In this document: in pieces, positions 34,263-42,294 of the stretch
How the letters are laid out: the number at the start of each line of letters is the position of its first letter
Numbering within the stretch: the first letter of the stretch is position 1
Assembly: GCF_002278075.1 (NCBI RefSeq)
Contig: NZ_CP022990.1
Location: forward strand, 1,240,001 to 1,304,000
Source of the DNA: Paraburkholderia aromaticivorans
GTDB taxonomy: Bacteria; Pseudomonadota; Gammaproteobacteria; Burkholderiales; Burkholderiaceae
DNA: 64,000 nt
Direction of reading: 5' to 3'
Position numbers and translations under genes: made by a program
Notes under the pieces: model-generated
The model's input: the letters and a program-made list of their open reading frames with translations, nothing else
Databases searched by the model: none
What the model was told of the DNA's origin: nothing

Positions 34263-35135
34263 CTACCTGCGCTGCGACTTGCCCTTCTCCGCCTGCGCCA
34301 GCGTCTGCGCGGGCCGCGCGTCGATTTCATGCTCGATGCCATCCGCGCCGACCGGCGCACGATACAGCACCAATGCCCGCTCGCGCTGCAGCAACGGCAC
34401 GTTGGGCGAATCCTGCCAGTCCGGATCGGGAATCTCGCCGAACACCTGGCGCAGCCGTTCGCCCCACGTGCGGTGAATCATCTCGAAGTAGGCGTTGTCG
34501 TGGTCGATCGAGACGAAGCGCGTGACGCGCAGCGTATCCTTCTGATAGACCAGCAGATCGAGCGGCATCCCGACCGACAGGTTCGAGCGCAACGTCGAGT
34601 CCATGGAGACCAGCGCGCACTTCGCGGCTTCGTCGAGCGGCGTGGAGGGCGTCAGCACGCGGTCGATGATCGGCTTGCCATACTTGGCCTCGCCGATCTG
34701 GAAATACGGGTTCACCGCCGAGGCCTCGATGAAATTGCCCGCCGCGTAGATCATGAACAGGCGCGGCCGGTTGCCCGCGATCTGCCCGCCGAGAATGAAG
34801 CTGCAATTGAAGTCGACGCCGAATTCCTGCAACGCCTCAGCCTCGCGCTGATGCACGCACCGCACCGCGCGGCCGATCACCCGGGCCGCGTCGGCCATGG
34901 TGGGCGCGTTCCAGAGCGTGGGCAGCGACGGATCAGCGGGCTCGGACAGTTCGTGCAACACCGCCTGGGTGAGCGACAGATTGCCGGCGCCAAGCAGCAC
35001 GAGCATGCGCTCGCCGGGCTGCTCGAACACCGACATCTTGCGCGCGGTGCTGATGTGATCGACACCCGCATTGGTGCGCGTGTCCGAGAGGAACACGAGA
35101 CCGTCGTCGACGGACATCGCGACACAATAAGTCAT
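34263..35135 (-). CDS. Anbu-type proteasome-like peptidase (betaproteobacterial proteasome homologue)
   Basis: A 290-residue Ntn-hydrolase of the HslV/20S beta superfamily, longer than HslV and typical of Anbu (also called BPH). The start at 35135 gives Met-Thr-Tyr-Cys, so removal of Met exposes Thr as the N-terminal nucleophile. The Ntn signature follows (GLVFLSDTRTNAG, ISTARKM with the catalytic Lys, VLLGAGNLSLTQAV). An in-frame TTG at 35153 is rejected because it would bury this Thr. No Shine-Dalgarno is visible. It is the last gene of a four-gene cluster with transglutaminase-like, alpha-E and ATP-grasp proteins, the known Anbu neighbourhood. Substrate and protease activity remain uncertain for the family. 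Confidence 0.9.
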   Translation of the reverse strand: MTYCVAMSVDDGLVFLSDTRTNAGVDHISTARKMSVFEQPGERMLVLLGAGNLSLTQAVLHELSEPADPSLPTLWNAPTMADAARVIGRAVRCVHQREAEALQEFGVDFNCSFILGGQIAGNRPRLFMIYAAGNFIEASAVNPYFQIGEAKYGKPIIDRVLTPSTPLDEAAKCALVSMDSTLRSNLSVGMPLDLLVYQKDTLRVTRFVSIDHDNAYFEMIHRTWGERLRQVFGEIPDPDWQDSPNVPLLQRERALVLYRAPVGADGIEHEIDARPAQTLAQAEKGKSQRR

Positions 35136-35302
35136 AAGGAAAGGTACCCGCAAAAAACCACTGAATGGCGCTATTGTAAAGCGGCGCGCGTGCGTCTCTA
35201 TACCGTATTACGGCCGGTGCGGGCCGAATCTGAACGGGTTATGAGGGCTGACGCTCACTCACGCCGCCAGTGGCCCTCACCGGGCGCCGCCCCTTCGCCC
35301 TC

Positions 35303-36103
35303 TTACTGCGGCTGTTGCGCGCTGACCATCACGGACACCTTCAGTTGCTCTTCCAGGCCGCCGATACGCCGGCCGCGCACCGGCGCGGCCGATTCATAGT
35401 CTCGCGCGACGGCGAGACGGCAGTAGATTTCGCTGGCGAACGCGGCGTGCGTGACGTCGATCGAGATCCAGCCCTTGCCTTCGAGCCACACGTCGACCCA
35501 GGCGTGGCTGGCGGCGTGCGACACGTCGCCCGGCTCGATATAGCCGCTCACGTAGCGCGCCGGAATGCCCCGCGCTCGGCAGCACGCCAGCATCAGATGC
35601 GCGTGGTCCTGACACACGCCATTGCCGAGCGCGAGCGCCTGGGCGGCCGTGCTGGTGACTTCGGTGACGCCCGGGTTGTACTGCACGCGCTGCACGATCT
35701 GTTCGGACAGCGCGATCAGGTTCCCCGAGCTCGCCAGATTCGGTACCGATTCGGCCAGTTCGCGCACCGCGCCATCGGCTTCGGTCAAGCGCGTCGAGCA
35801 GGTGAAATGCTCGAGCGGAATCGGGCCGACGGGGTCCGGCAGATAGCCGTCGAGCAGCGGGATCGTGTCCACTTCGCCGGCCACATGCAGACGAATCTCG
35901 CTATGCGGCTTGTTGATGACCAGCGTGTGCAGCACGTTGCCGTAAGCGTCGAAGGTCGCGTCGAGCTTGCCCGGCGCATCGATGCTCCAGCGCCGCACGA
36001 CCTGCGAAGCGCCGCTCGACGGCGTCAGACGCAGTTGCTGGATCGAATAATGGACAGTCGCTTCGTAGCGATAGGAAGTGTCGTGGCGGATCGTCAGGTA
36101 CAT
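35303..36103 (-). CDS. Transglutaminase-like cysteine protease of the Anbu cluster
   Basis: A 266-residue protein. The N-terminal domain (MYLTIRHDTSYRYEATVHYS) is the bacterial transglutaminase-like N-terminal region. The C-terminal transglutaminase-like fold has the catalytic triad in LGNGVCQDHAHLMLACCRAR (Cys), SHAASHAWVDVWLEG (His) and ISIDVTHA (Asp). Such proteins cleave or form isopeptide bonds. GGAG is six bases upstream of the start at 36103. It begins 11 bases past the alpha-E stop and precedes Anbu, consistent with one operon. Its proposed role is processing of a peptide made by the ATP-grasp enzyme. Confidence 0.9.
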   Translation of the reverse strand: MYLTIRHDTSYRYEATVHYSIQQLRLTPSSGASQVVRRWSIDAPGKLDATFDAYGNVLHTLVINKPHSEIRLHVAGEVDTIPLLDGYLPDPVGPIPLEHFTCSTRLTEADGAVRELAESVPNLASSGNLIALSEQIVQRVQYNPGVTEVTSTAAQALALGNGVCQDHAHLMLACCRARGIPARYVSGYIEPGDVSHAASHAWVDVWLEGKGWISIDVTHAAFASEIYCRLAVARDYESAAPVRGRRIGGLEEQLKVSVMVSAQQPQ

Positions 36104-36114
36104 AAAAAACTCCG

Positions 36115-37065
36115 TCAGGCGACTGGCAGCATGAGGTAGGTACGCGCAACCAGATTGCCCAGCTCGAACACGCGAGCGAGGAACTGCGTCAGATAGGCGT
36201 GCAGGCCGGCTTCGAAAATCTGCCGGATGTCGGAGTACACGAGTTCGGCGCGCAGCTTGCCGGCGAACCGTTCGCACTGGTTCGAACCCGAGGTGCGCAG
36301 CATCGCCAGATTCGCGCAGACGCCTTCGAGCGACGCCAGCAGCGAACGCGGCATCTGCGGATTCAGGATCATCAGTTCGACCACGCGTGCCGGCGTGACG
36401 ACGTCGCGATACACCTTCCGATAGATTTCCAGCGCCGACACCGAACTGAGAATCGACGTCCAGTAGTAGAAATCTTCGAGCTGGCGCGCGGCGTCGCGTG
36501 AATTCGGTTCGACGTCGGCAAAGCGCACGTCGAGAATCCGCGCGGTGTTGTCGGCGCGCTCCAGATAGGTGCCGAGCTGCGTGAAGAAGAATGCGTCATC
36601 CTGTAGCGCGGTGCCGATCGTCACGCCACGCGACAGGTGCGAGCGGAATTTCACCCACTCGAATAATGCGCCGGGATTGCTCGCCGCCTGCCCGGACGAA
36701 ATGCGCTCGTTGAATTCGAGCCACGTGTCGTTGATGGTTTCCCACCACTCGGTCGTCAAGGTGCCGCGCACCGCGCGGGCATTTTCACGTGCGGCCTGCA
36801 AACACGAGTGAATGCTCGACGGGTTGGTCGCGTCCGCCACCATGAAATCGAGCACGTGCTCGCGGGTCGGTTCGTCGTAACGCTGCGCGAACGCGGTTTC
36901 GAGTTCGGAAATGCGCAGCACCGAGCGTTGTGCGCGCGCCTCCTGTTCGGGCGTCTGCGGCAACAGCAGCGCCTTCAGATTGATATCGAGCATGCGGGCG
37001 GTGTTTTCCGCGCGCTCCATGTAGCGGGCCATCCAGAAAAGGTGATCGGCGGTTCGGCTTAGCAT
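36115..37065 (-). CDS. Alpha-E domain protein (DUF403)
   Basis: A 316-residue all-helical protein of the alpha-E family, identified by MLSRTADHLFWMARYMERAE at the N-terminus and AFFFTQLGTYLERADNTARI in the middle. The repeated ERA(E/D)NTAR motif marks the two halves. Members are always found beside circularly permuted ATP-grasp and transglutaminase-like genes and probably form a complex with them. No enzyme activity has been shown. Here it sits between those two genes on the same strand. Confidence 0.9.
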   Translation of the reverse strand: MLSRTADHLFWMARYMERAENTARMLDINLKALLLPQTPEQEARAQRSVLRISELETAFAQRYDEPTREHVLDFMVADATNPSSIHSCLQAARENARAVRGTLTTEWWETINDTWLEFNERISSGQAASNPGALFEWVKFRSHLSRGVTIGTALQDDAFFFTQLGTYLERADNTARILDVRFADVEPNSRDAARQLEDFYYWTSILSSVSALEIYRKVYRDVVTPARVVELMILNPQMPRSLLASLEGVCANLAMLRTSGSNQCERFAGKLRAELVYSDIRQIFEAGLHAYLTQFLARVFELGNLVARTYLMLPVA

Positions 37066-37231
37066 GACGGCGTTCCGTATCTGATGACGCGAGACCTTGT
37101 CGAAGTAAAAGGCTCGCGCTGGTTATCCGTAGGCGCCGGCGGCGGGCGTGTTGCGTATCGCGTGCCGCCCCGGCGCGTTGGGTTGCGGGCGCGGTTGCGT
37201 GAAAACATCCGCAACCGCATCGGCAACCGCG

Positions 37232-38641
37232 TCAGTCGACCATCCACGTATCTTTGGTCCCGCCTCCCTGCGACGAATTGACGACGAGCGAACCCTCCTG
37301 CAACGCCACGCGCGTAAGTCCGCCGGCGACCATCGTGACGGTCTTGCCGGACAGCACGAACGGACGCAAGTCGATATGGCGCGGCGCGATGCCGCTTTCG
37401 ACAAATGTCGGACACGCGGAGAGCGCCAGCGTGGGCTGCGCGATATACCCCGCCGGACGCGCGATCAGACGCTCACGGAACGCCTCGATTTCGGCTTTCG
37501 TCGAAGCCGGTCCGACGAGCATGCCGTAGCCGCCCGCGCCATGCACTTCCTTGACCACCAGCTCCGGCAGATGCGCGAGCGTGTACGCCAGATCGTCGGG
37601 CTTGCGGCACTGGAACGTGGGCACGTTATTGAGGATCGGCTTCTCGCCGAGATAGAACTCGATCATTTCCGGCACGTACGGGTAGATCGATTTATCGTCG
37701 GCAATGCCGGTGCCCATCGCGTTCGCCAGCGCCACGCGGCCGGCGCGATACGAAGTCAGCAGACCCGGCACCCCGAGCGCCGAGTCGTTGCGGAAAGCGA
37801 GCGGGTCGAGAAAATCGTCGTCGACGCGGCGGTAGATCACGTCGACGCGCTTCGGCCCCTGCGTGGTGCGCATGAACACGTAGTTGTCGTCGACGAAGAG
37901 ATCCTTGCCTTCCACCAGTTCCACGCCCATCTGCTGCGCGAGGAAGGTGTGCTCGAAATACGCGGAGTTGTACATGCCCGGCGTGAGCACCACCACGACC
38001 GGATCGTCGACGCCTTCGGGCGCGACCGAGCGCAGCGTATCGAGCAGCAGATCGGGATAATGCGCGACCGGCGCAATGCGGTTCTGCACGAAAAGCTCGG
38101 GGAAAAGCCGCATCATCATCTTGCGGTTTTCGAGCATATAGGAGACGCCCGACGGTACTCGCAGGTTGTCTTCGAGCACGTAGAACTCGCCTTCGTCGCC
38201 CGCGCGCACCACGTCGACACCGGCGATGTGCGCGTAAACACCGAGCGGCACATTCACGCCCTGCATTTCAGGCCGGTATTGCGCGTTGGTAAAGACCTGC
38301 TCGGCCGGCACGATACCGGCGCGCACGATATTGCGATCGTGATAGACGTCGTGGATAAACAGATTGAGCGCCTGCACCCGCTGGCGCAACCCGGCCTCCA
38401 GGGTCTGCCATTCGTTGCGCGGAATGATGCGCGGAATCAGGTCGAATGGAATCAGCCGCTCGGTGCCGGACAGGTCGCCGTTCACCGCGAAGGTAATGCC
38501 GACCCGGCGAAACAGCAGGTCGGCTTCCGCACGCTTGCGTGCGATCGCCTCGTTGCCCTGCTTCACCAGCCACCGCTCAAAGCGCGCGTAGTGTGGCCGC
38601 ACGGCATCGTCATGATGACGCATCTCGTCATAGCATCGCAT
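37232..38641 (-). CDS. Circularly permuted type-2 ATP-grasp protein
   Basis: A 469-residue protein of the DUF404/DUF407 circularly permuted ATP-grasp family. Diagnostic blocks are ERLIPFDLIPRIIPRNEWQT near the N-terminus, GEFYVLEDNLRVPSGVSYML and MVAGGLTRVALQEGSLVVNS near the C-terminus, ending in SSQGGGTKDTWMV. ATP-grasp enzymes ligate carboxylates to amines. This subfamily is thought to make or attach a short peptide tag processed by the neighbouring transglutaminase-like and Anbu proteins, but the product is unknown. The start at 38641 gives MRCYDEMRHH, the expected family opening. A later ATG (MRHHDD) is possible. Confidence 0.9.
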   Translation of the reverse strand: MRCYDEMRHHDDAVRPHYARFERWLVKQGNEAIARKRAEADLLFRRVGITFAVNGDLSGTERLIPFDLIPRIIPRNEWQTLEAGLRQRVQALNLFIHDVYHDRNIVRAGIVPAEQVFTNAQYRPEMQGVNVPLGVYAHIAGVDVVRAGDEGEFYVLEDNLRVPSGVSYMLENRKMMMRLFPELFVQNRIAPVAHYPDLLLDTLRSVAPEGVDDPVVVVLTPGMYNSAYFEHTFLAQQMGVELVEGKDLFVDDNYVFMRTTQGPKRVDVIYRRVDDDFLDPLAFRNDSALGVPGLLTSYRAGRVALANAMGTGIADDKSIYPYVPEMIEFYLGEKPILNNVPTFQCRKPDDLAYTLAHLPELVVKEVHGAGGYGMLVGPASTKAEIEAFRERLIARPAGYIAQPTLALSACPTFVESGIAPRHIDLRPFVLSGKTVTMVAGGLTRVALQEGSLVVNSSQGGGTKDTWMVD

Positions 38642-38748
38642 GTCACGCCCCGCTCTTGTTGTCGGATAGAAGGCGAATGCGCTGCGCATTCGGTGTTCGA
38701 CAATCGATCAAGCAAGCGCTATGCCATTGAGCTTTTCGCGTAGTAAAC

Positions 38749-38840
38749 ACGGTGCATGCACGCGAACAGCGCATCCCGACCGGCAAGGCTCCGCTGCCAT
38801 CGTACTGCGGCGGCCCATGATGCGCTAGTACGGTGCATGC
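38749..38840. repeat. Pair of ACGGTGCATGC repeats upstream of the Anbu operon
   Basis: The 11-base sequence ACGGTGCATGC occurs at 38749-38759 and again at 38830-38840. The first copy contains the perfect 10-bp palindrome GTGCATGCAC (38752-38761). They lie about 110 and 190 bases upstream of the ATP-grasp start, a position suited to regulator binding. Confidence 0.45.
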
Positions 38841-38913
38841 GCAGCACCGCGGTGCGCGCCCGAGGCACGTTCCTCGGCCCGCGCACCGGTTCGCGCGCGC
38901 AACGAGCGCGCAT

Positions 38914-38947
38914 GAAAAATCCCCGTGAATTTGCATCCACGGGGATT
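38914..38947 (-). terminator. Rho-independent terminator of the HU gene
   Basis: The minus-strand sequence forms a 10-bp stem (AATCCCCGTG / CACGGGGATT) with a 10-base loop and a run of T residues. It lies about 97 bases past the HU stop. Confidence 0.85.
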
Positions 38948-39043
38948 CAGACAACATGTACTGCGGATCGTCCCGAAGGAAAAGTCCCTCGGGTGTCTCA
39001 AGCGTCAACCATTGTTAAAACAACGCCGACGCATGAAACGCGA

Positions 39044-39496
39044 TCAGCCTGCAGCAGCGTCTTTCAGCTTCTTCAGCGGACGTGCCTTGATGCGCACGCT
39101 AGCCGGCTTGGCCGGGAACCAACGCTCTTCACCCGAGAACGGGTCTTTGCCAAAGCGCTTCTTCTTCGCCGGCACAGCTTGCACGACGATCTTCAGAAGA
39201 CCCGACAGCGTGAATTCGCCAGCGCCCTTCTTGTGCACGGCGCCGAGGATCGTGTCTTCGAGCGCGGCCAGAACGGCCTTGGCGGTCTTCGGTTCCACAG
39301 CAGCGCGTTCAGCGACGTGTGCAGCCAGCGAGGCCTTCGTGAAGGTGTCCTTGATCGGCGACGGAGCGCTGGACGCCTTCACGGCGACCTTCTTAGCTGC
39401 GACGGCCTTCTTCGCAGGAACTTTCTTTGCAGCAACCTTCTTGGTCGGTACCGGGGCAGCAGCCTTCTTGGCCACCTTTTTTGCGGAAGTCGGCAT
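39044..39496 (-). CDS. HU-family DNA-binding protein with N-terminal Lys/Ala-rich tail
   Basis: A 150-residue nucleoid protein. The first 45 residues are a histone-like tail rich in KKVAAKK and AKK units. The HU/IHF fold follows from about residue 50 (FTKASLAAHVAERAAVEPKT, ...KKGAGEFTLSGLLKIVVQAV) and ends in SVRIKARPLKKLKDAAAG. Normal HU is about 90 residues. The tailed form is found in Burkholderia relatives. It bends and compacts DNA as a dimer. AGGAG five bases before the ATG at 39496 confirms this start over a longer frame. Confidence 0.92.
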   Translation of the reverse strand: MPTSAKKVAKKAAAPVPTKKVAAKKVPAKKAVAAKKVAVKASSAPSPIKDTFTKASLAAHVAERAAVEPKTAKAVLAALEDTILGAVHKKGAGEFTLSGLLKIVVQAVPAKKKRFGKDPFSGEERWFPAKPASVRIKARPLKKLKDAAAG

Positions 39497-39925
39497 GTTT
39501 CTCCTACCTGTTGTGGTCAGTGAATTGCACGAAGCGCACACGGCATGTGCACGCTTCAAGGCCGGATTCTACAAGCGCTAATGCGATTTGCGCGACTCTT
39601 TTATGTATAACAGCGAAGGTTTGTTGCGCGCCGCAGACTGCGCAACACATTTTGATGCTTGTTTTAGCGGGTAAACGTGCGGAGTCGAGCCCGACAACAC
39701 GAACACGTAACGCACGTTACAAGTCATTTCGATGCGTGAATCACGGCACTTTCTGAGTCGAAGGAGAGCCGGTGGATCGCCCGATCATCGAAAAGAAGAC
39801 GTCGCGGCTCGCTCACGTTGATCGTTCCCGCCGTGGAAAAGACACGCCCCTTCCGGCGAAAAACACTGCGGAGGCAGCCCATTTCGCCCTGCGACAGAAA
39901 ATCGCGGGCTGTTTATAACGCGCCG
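39497..39925. other. 429-bp region upstream of the HU gene
   Basis: No gene is supported. The region holds the HU promoter and, about 210 bases upstream of HU, a perfect 6-2-6 inverted repeat GTAACG-CA-CGTTAC (39707-39720) that could be a regulator site. Part of it also lies downstream of the 78-codon gene at 39926. Confidence 0.5.
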
Positions 39926-40162
39926 TTACTGCCGGCTGACGTGCTTCGGATCGTGCTCGCGTTCCTTCACGTGAGCACGGTACTCACTTTCGTCGCGCGC
40001 CATGGCGAGCTTGCGGTTGCGATAGGCGGTCGCCATCCACTTGTCGAGCCGCCAGGCGACATCGCCACGATGATCCGCGCGCGCGGCGCCTTCATTTCCG
40101 GCACGCACTCCGGCGCGCTTTCCACGCGCTCCTGCGAGTAGACGTTCAACTCGCGTGCTCAT
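39926..40162 (-). CDS. Small hypothetical protein coupled to the MocR gene
   Basis: A 78-residue, strongly basic, cytoplasmic protein. Its second half (RLDKWMATAYRNRKLAMARD, then SEYRAHVKEREHDPK) has the even mix of charged and hydrophobic residues of a real helix. Its ATG overlaps the MocR stop as ATGA (40159-40162), indicating translational coupling. No family is recognised. It may be a small accessory or simply a spurious frame, but the overlap favours a gene. Confidence 0.5.
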   Translation of the reverse strand: MSTRVERLLAGARGKRAGVRAGNEGAARADHRGDVAWRLDKWMATAYRNRKLAMARDESEYRAHVKEREHDPKHVSRQ

Positions 40163-41631
40163 TGCACGAGCCGCGGCAGGATGCCGGCGAGCCTGGTGAG
40201 GGCGGCGTCGATATGCTCGACGGCGATATTGCCGTAGCCGAAAATCAGGCCCGGCCGCGCTTTCACACGCAGATGAAACGGCGCGAGTCCATACAGCCCG
40301 ATCGATGCTTCACGCGCCGCGCTCACCACGGCTTGCTCCGTCAGCGGCGCTTTAAGATGCGCCGCCATGTGAATGCCGGCCGTCGGCACGATCGGTTCGA
40401 ACCAGGGCGCGAGGCCGCCGTGCAGGTGATCGAGCAGCATCGCTCGGCGCGCCGCATAGATCTTGTGCATGCGCCGCAAGTGCTTGGCGAAATCGCCGTT
40501 CAGCATGAAGGCCGCGAGCGCGGTTTGCGTGAGCGTGCAGCCGTGCCAGTCGGCGATCTGGCGCGCCTTGAGGAGCGCGCCGTAGAGCGAGGCCGGCGGC
40601 ACCACGTAGCCGACCCGCAGTTCGGGAAAGATCGTCTTCGAAAACGTGCCGACGTACGCCACCAGTCCGGCGCGATCGAGGCTTTTGAGCGGCTCCATCG
40701 GCCGTCCTTCGAAGCGGTATTCGCAGTCGTAGTCGTCCTCGATGATCACCGCGCCGCGTTTCTGCGCCCACTCGAGCAGTTCGACGCGACGCTCGAGGCT
40801 CATCGGCATGCCGAGCGGAAACTGGTGCGAGGGCGTCACGTAGACGAGCCGCGCCTTGTCCGGCAGCTTACTCACGATCAGGCCTTCCGCATCCACCGGC
40901 ACGGGCACCACGCGTGCGCCGGTGGCCGTCAGGCAGGCATGGGCCGGCGAATAGCCGGGGTCCTCGATCGCCGCGACGTCGCCGGCGCGCAAGGTGATGC
41001 GCGCCAGCAGATCGAGCGCATGCTGCGCGCCTTGCGTCACGATCACGTCTTCCCAATTGCTTGCCACCGCGCGGTTGAAGGCCAGATAGCGCGAGACCGC
41101 GAGACGCAGTTCCTGCTCGCCGGCCGCGTCGCGATACGTGCCCGGGCCGCGCGCCTGCGCACGCAACGCTCGATTCACGCAGCGGCGCCAGACGTCGAAG
41201 GGAAACAGCGCCTTGTCGGTCGCGCCGCCGATGAAATCCTGCGGCGAGCGCACCGAAGGCCGCGGCAACGCGAGGCGCTCGGGCATCTCTTCCCACAGCG
41301 GCTGGGCGCGCGCCGCGGCCTTCGCCCTGGCACGCTCGCGTGACGATTCCGCCGCCCGCGCATGCGCGGAGCGCTCCGCCGGCAGCCGCTCCAGACCGTC
41401 GGCGACGAAGGTGCCCGAGCCGGCACGGGCGCTGAGATAGCCTTCGGAGAGCAGCCGCTCGAACACGTCGAGCGTGGTCTTGCGCGACACGCCCAGTTGG
41501 GTGGCGAGTTCGCGTGTGGACGGCAGGCGCATGCCGCCGGCGAGGCGCCCTTCGACGATGCCGGCGCGCAGCTGGCGATAGATCTGTCCAGACAGATCGT
41601 GATGCCCTTCGACCGCAATATGGATTTCCAT
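40159..41631 (-). CDS. MocR/PdxR-type transcriptional regulator with aminotransferase domain
   Basis: A 490-residue fusion of an N-terminal GntR-type winged helix (QIYRQLRAGIVEGRLAGGMR, then LPSTRELATQLGVSRKTTLD) and a class I aminotransferase-like domain that binds PLP. The Lys that should form the Schiff base is in YVGTFSKTIFPELRVGY. Members sense PLP or amine/amino-acid adducts and activate divergent genes. Here the divergent neighbour is the AhpD-like gene at 41745, a likely target. ATG at 41631 has GAGGTG upstream; an apparent GTG four codons earlier overlaps this ribosome site. Confidence 0.92.
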   Translation of the reverse strand: MEIHIAVEGHHDLSGQIYRQLRAGIVEGRLAGGMRLPSTRELATQLGVSRKTTLDVFERLLSEGYLSARAGSGTFVADGLERLPAERSAHARAAESSRERARAKAAARAQPLWEEMPERLALPRPSVRSPQDFIGGATDKALFPFDVWRRCVNRALRAQARGPGTYRDAAGEQELRLAVSRYLAFNRAVASNWEDVIVTQGAQHALDLLARITLRAGDVAAIEDPGYSPAHACLTATGARVVPVPVDAEGLIVSKLPDKARLVYVTPSHQFPLGMPMSLERRVELLEWAQKRGAVIIEDDYDCEYRFEGRPMEPLKSLDRAGLVAYVGTFSKTIFPELRVGYVVPPASLYGALLKARQIADWHGCTLTQTALAAFMLNGDFAKHLRRMHKIYAARRAMLLDHLHGGLAPWFEPIVPTAGIHMAAHLKAPLTEQAVVSAAREASIGLYGLAPFHLRVKARPGLIFGYGNIAVEHIDAALTRLAGILPRLVQ

Positions 41632-41744
41632 CCGGGTGGTCACCTCAAATATGCGGAAAATGGTTATTTCTGAAGACCACTGCCGATCGTAAGCTTACCT
41701 CTGTCGCCGCCATCCGGGCGGAGATTGACGAGAAGGAATGCCTC

Positions 41745-42182
41745 ATGCAAGCACGTCTCGATTTCTATAAGGCCTGCCCGAGCGGCACGCGCGCAATGGT
41801 CGCGCTGGAAGAACCCATCGGCAAAAGCTCGATCGACAAGACGCTCGCGGAACTGGTGCGGATCCGCGCGTCGCAACTGAACGGCTGCGCGTTCTGCCTG
41901 GACATGCACGCGACCGACTCGCTCAAGCACGGCGAAAGCCAGCGGCGGCTCGCCACGGTGGCGGCGTGGCGCGAAGCGCCGTTCTTCACCGCACGCGAGC
42001 GCGCGGCGCTCGAATGGACGGAGGCGGTCACGCTGATTGCGCAAACGCATGTGCCGGACGCGGTGTGGGAAGCGGTGAAACCGCATTTCAGCGAGCAGGA
42101 GATCGCCGATCTGACCTTGTTGATCGTGGCGATCAACGGCTGGAACCGGATCGCGGTGTCGTTCCGGAAAATGCCCGATTGA
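41745..42182 (+). CDS. AhpD-like carboxymuconolactone decarboxylase family protein
   Basis: A 145-residue protein of the AhpD/CMD family. It has the peroxidase-type redox motif NGCAFCLDMHATDSLKHGE, where the CxxC and downstream His form the thiol centre. Further family segments are ELVRIRASQLNG and FSEQEIADLTLLIVAINGWN. Proteins of this kind reduce alkylhydroperoxides or act as thiol-dependent peroxidases, as oligomers in the cytoplasm. It is transcribed divergently from the MocR regulator, which probably controls it. Start at 41745 was chosen by homology pattern. Confidence 0.88.
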   Translation: MQARLDFYKACPSGTRAMVALEEPIGKSSIDKTLAELVRIRASQLNGCAFCLDMHATDSLKHGESQRRLATVAAWREAPFFTARERAALEWTEAVTLIAQTHVPDAVWEAVKPHFSEQEIADLTLLIVAINGWNRIAVSFRKMPD

Positions 42183-42294
42183 ATGTCGGAGAATGTCGGA
42201 CTCGAGGCGGGAATCCAGACGGCAATCAAGGCTGAATCACGATGAATACGGTGGGCGAGCGGCGCATTCGCGCCGCTCGCCACATCGCAACGGG

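Larger units (their letters stand above)
38642..39043. other. 402-bp region between the ATP-grasp cluster and HU
   Basis: This contains the promoter region of the ATP-grasp operon, the HU terminator (38914-38947) and a pair of ACGGTGCATGC repeats. Short open frames here have no ribosome site or family resemblance. I see no gene. Confidence 0.6.
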
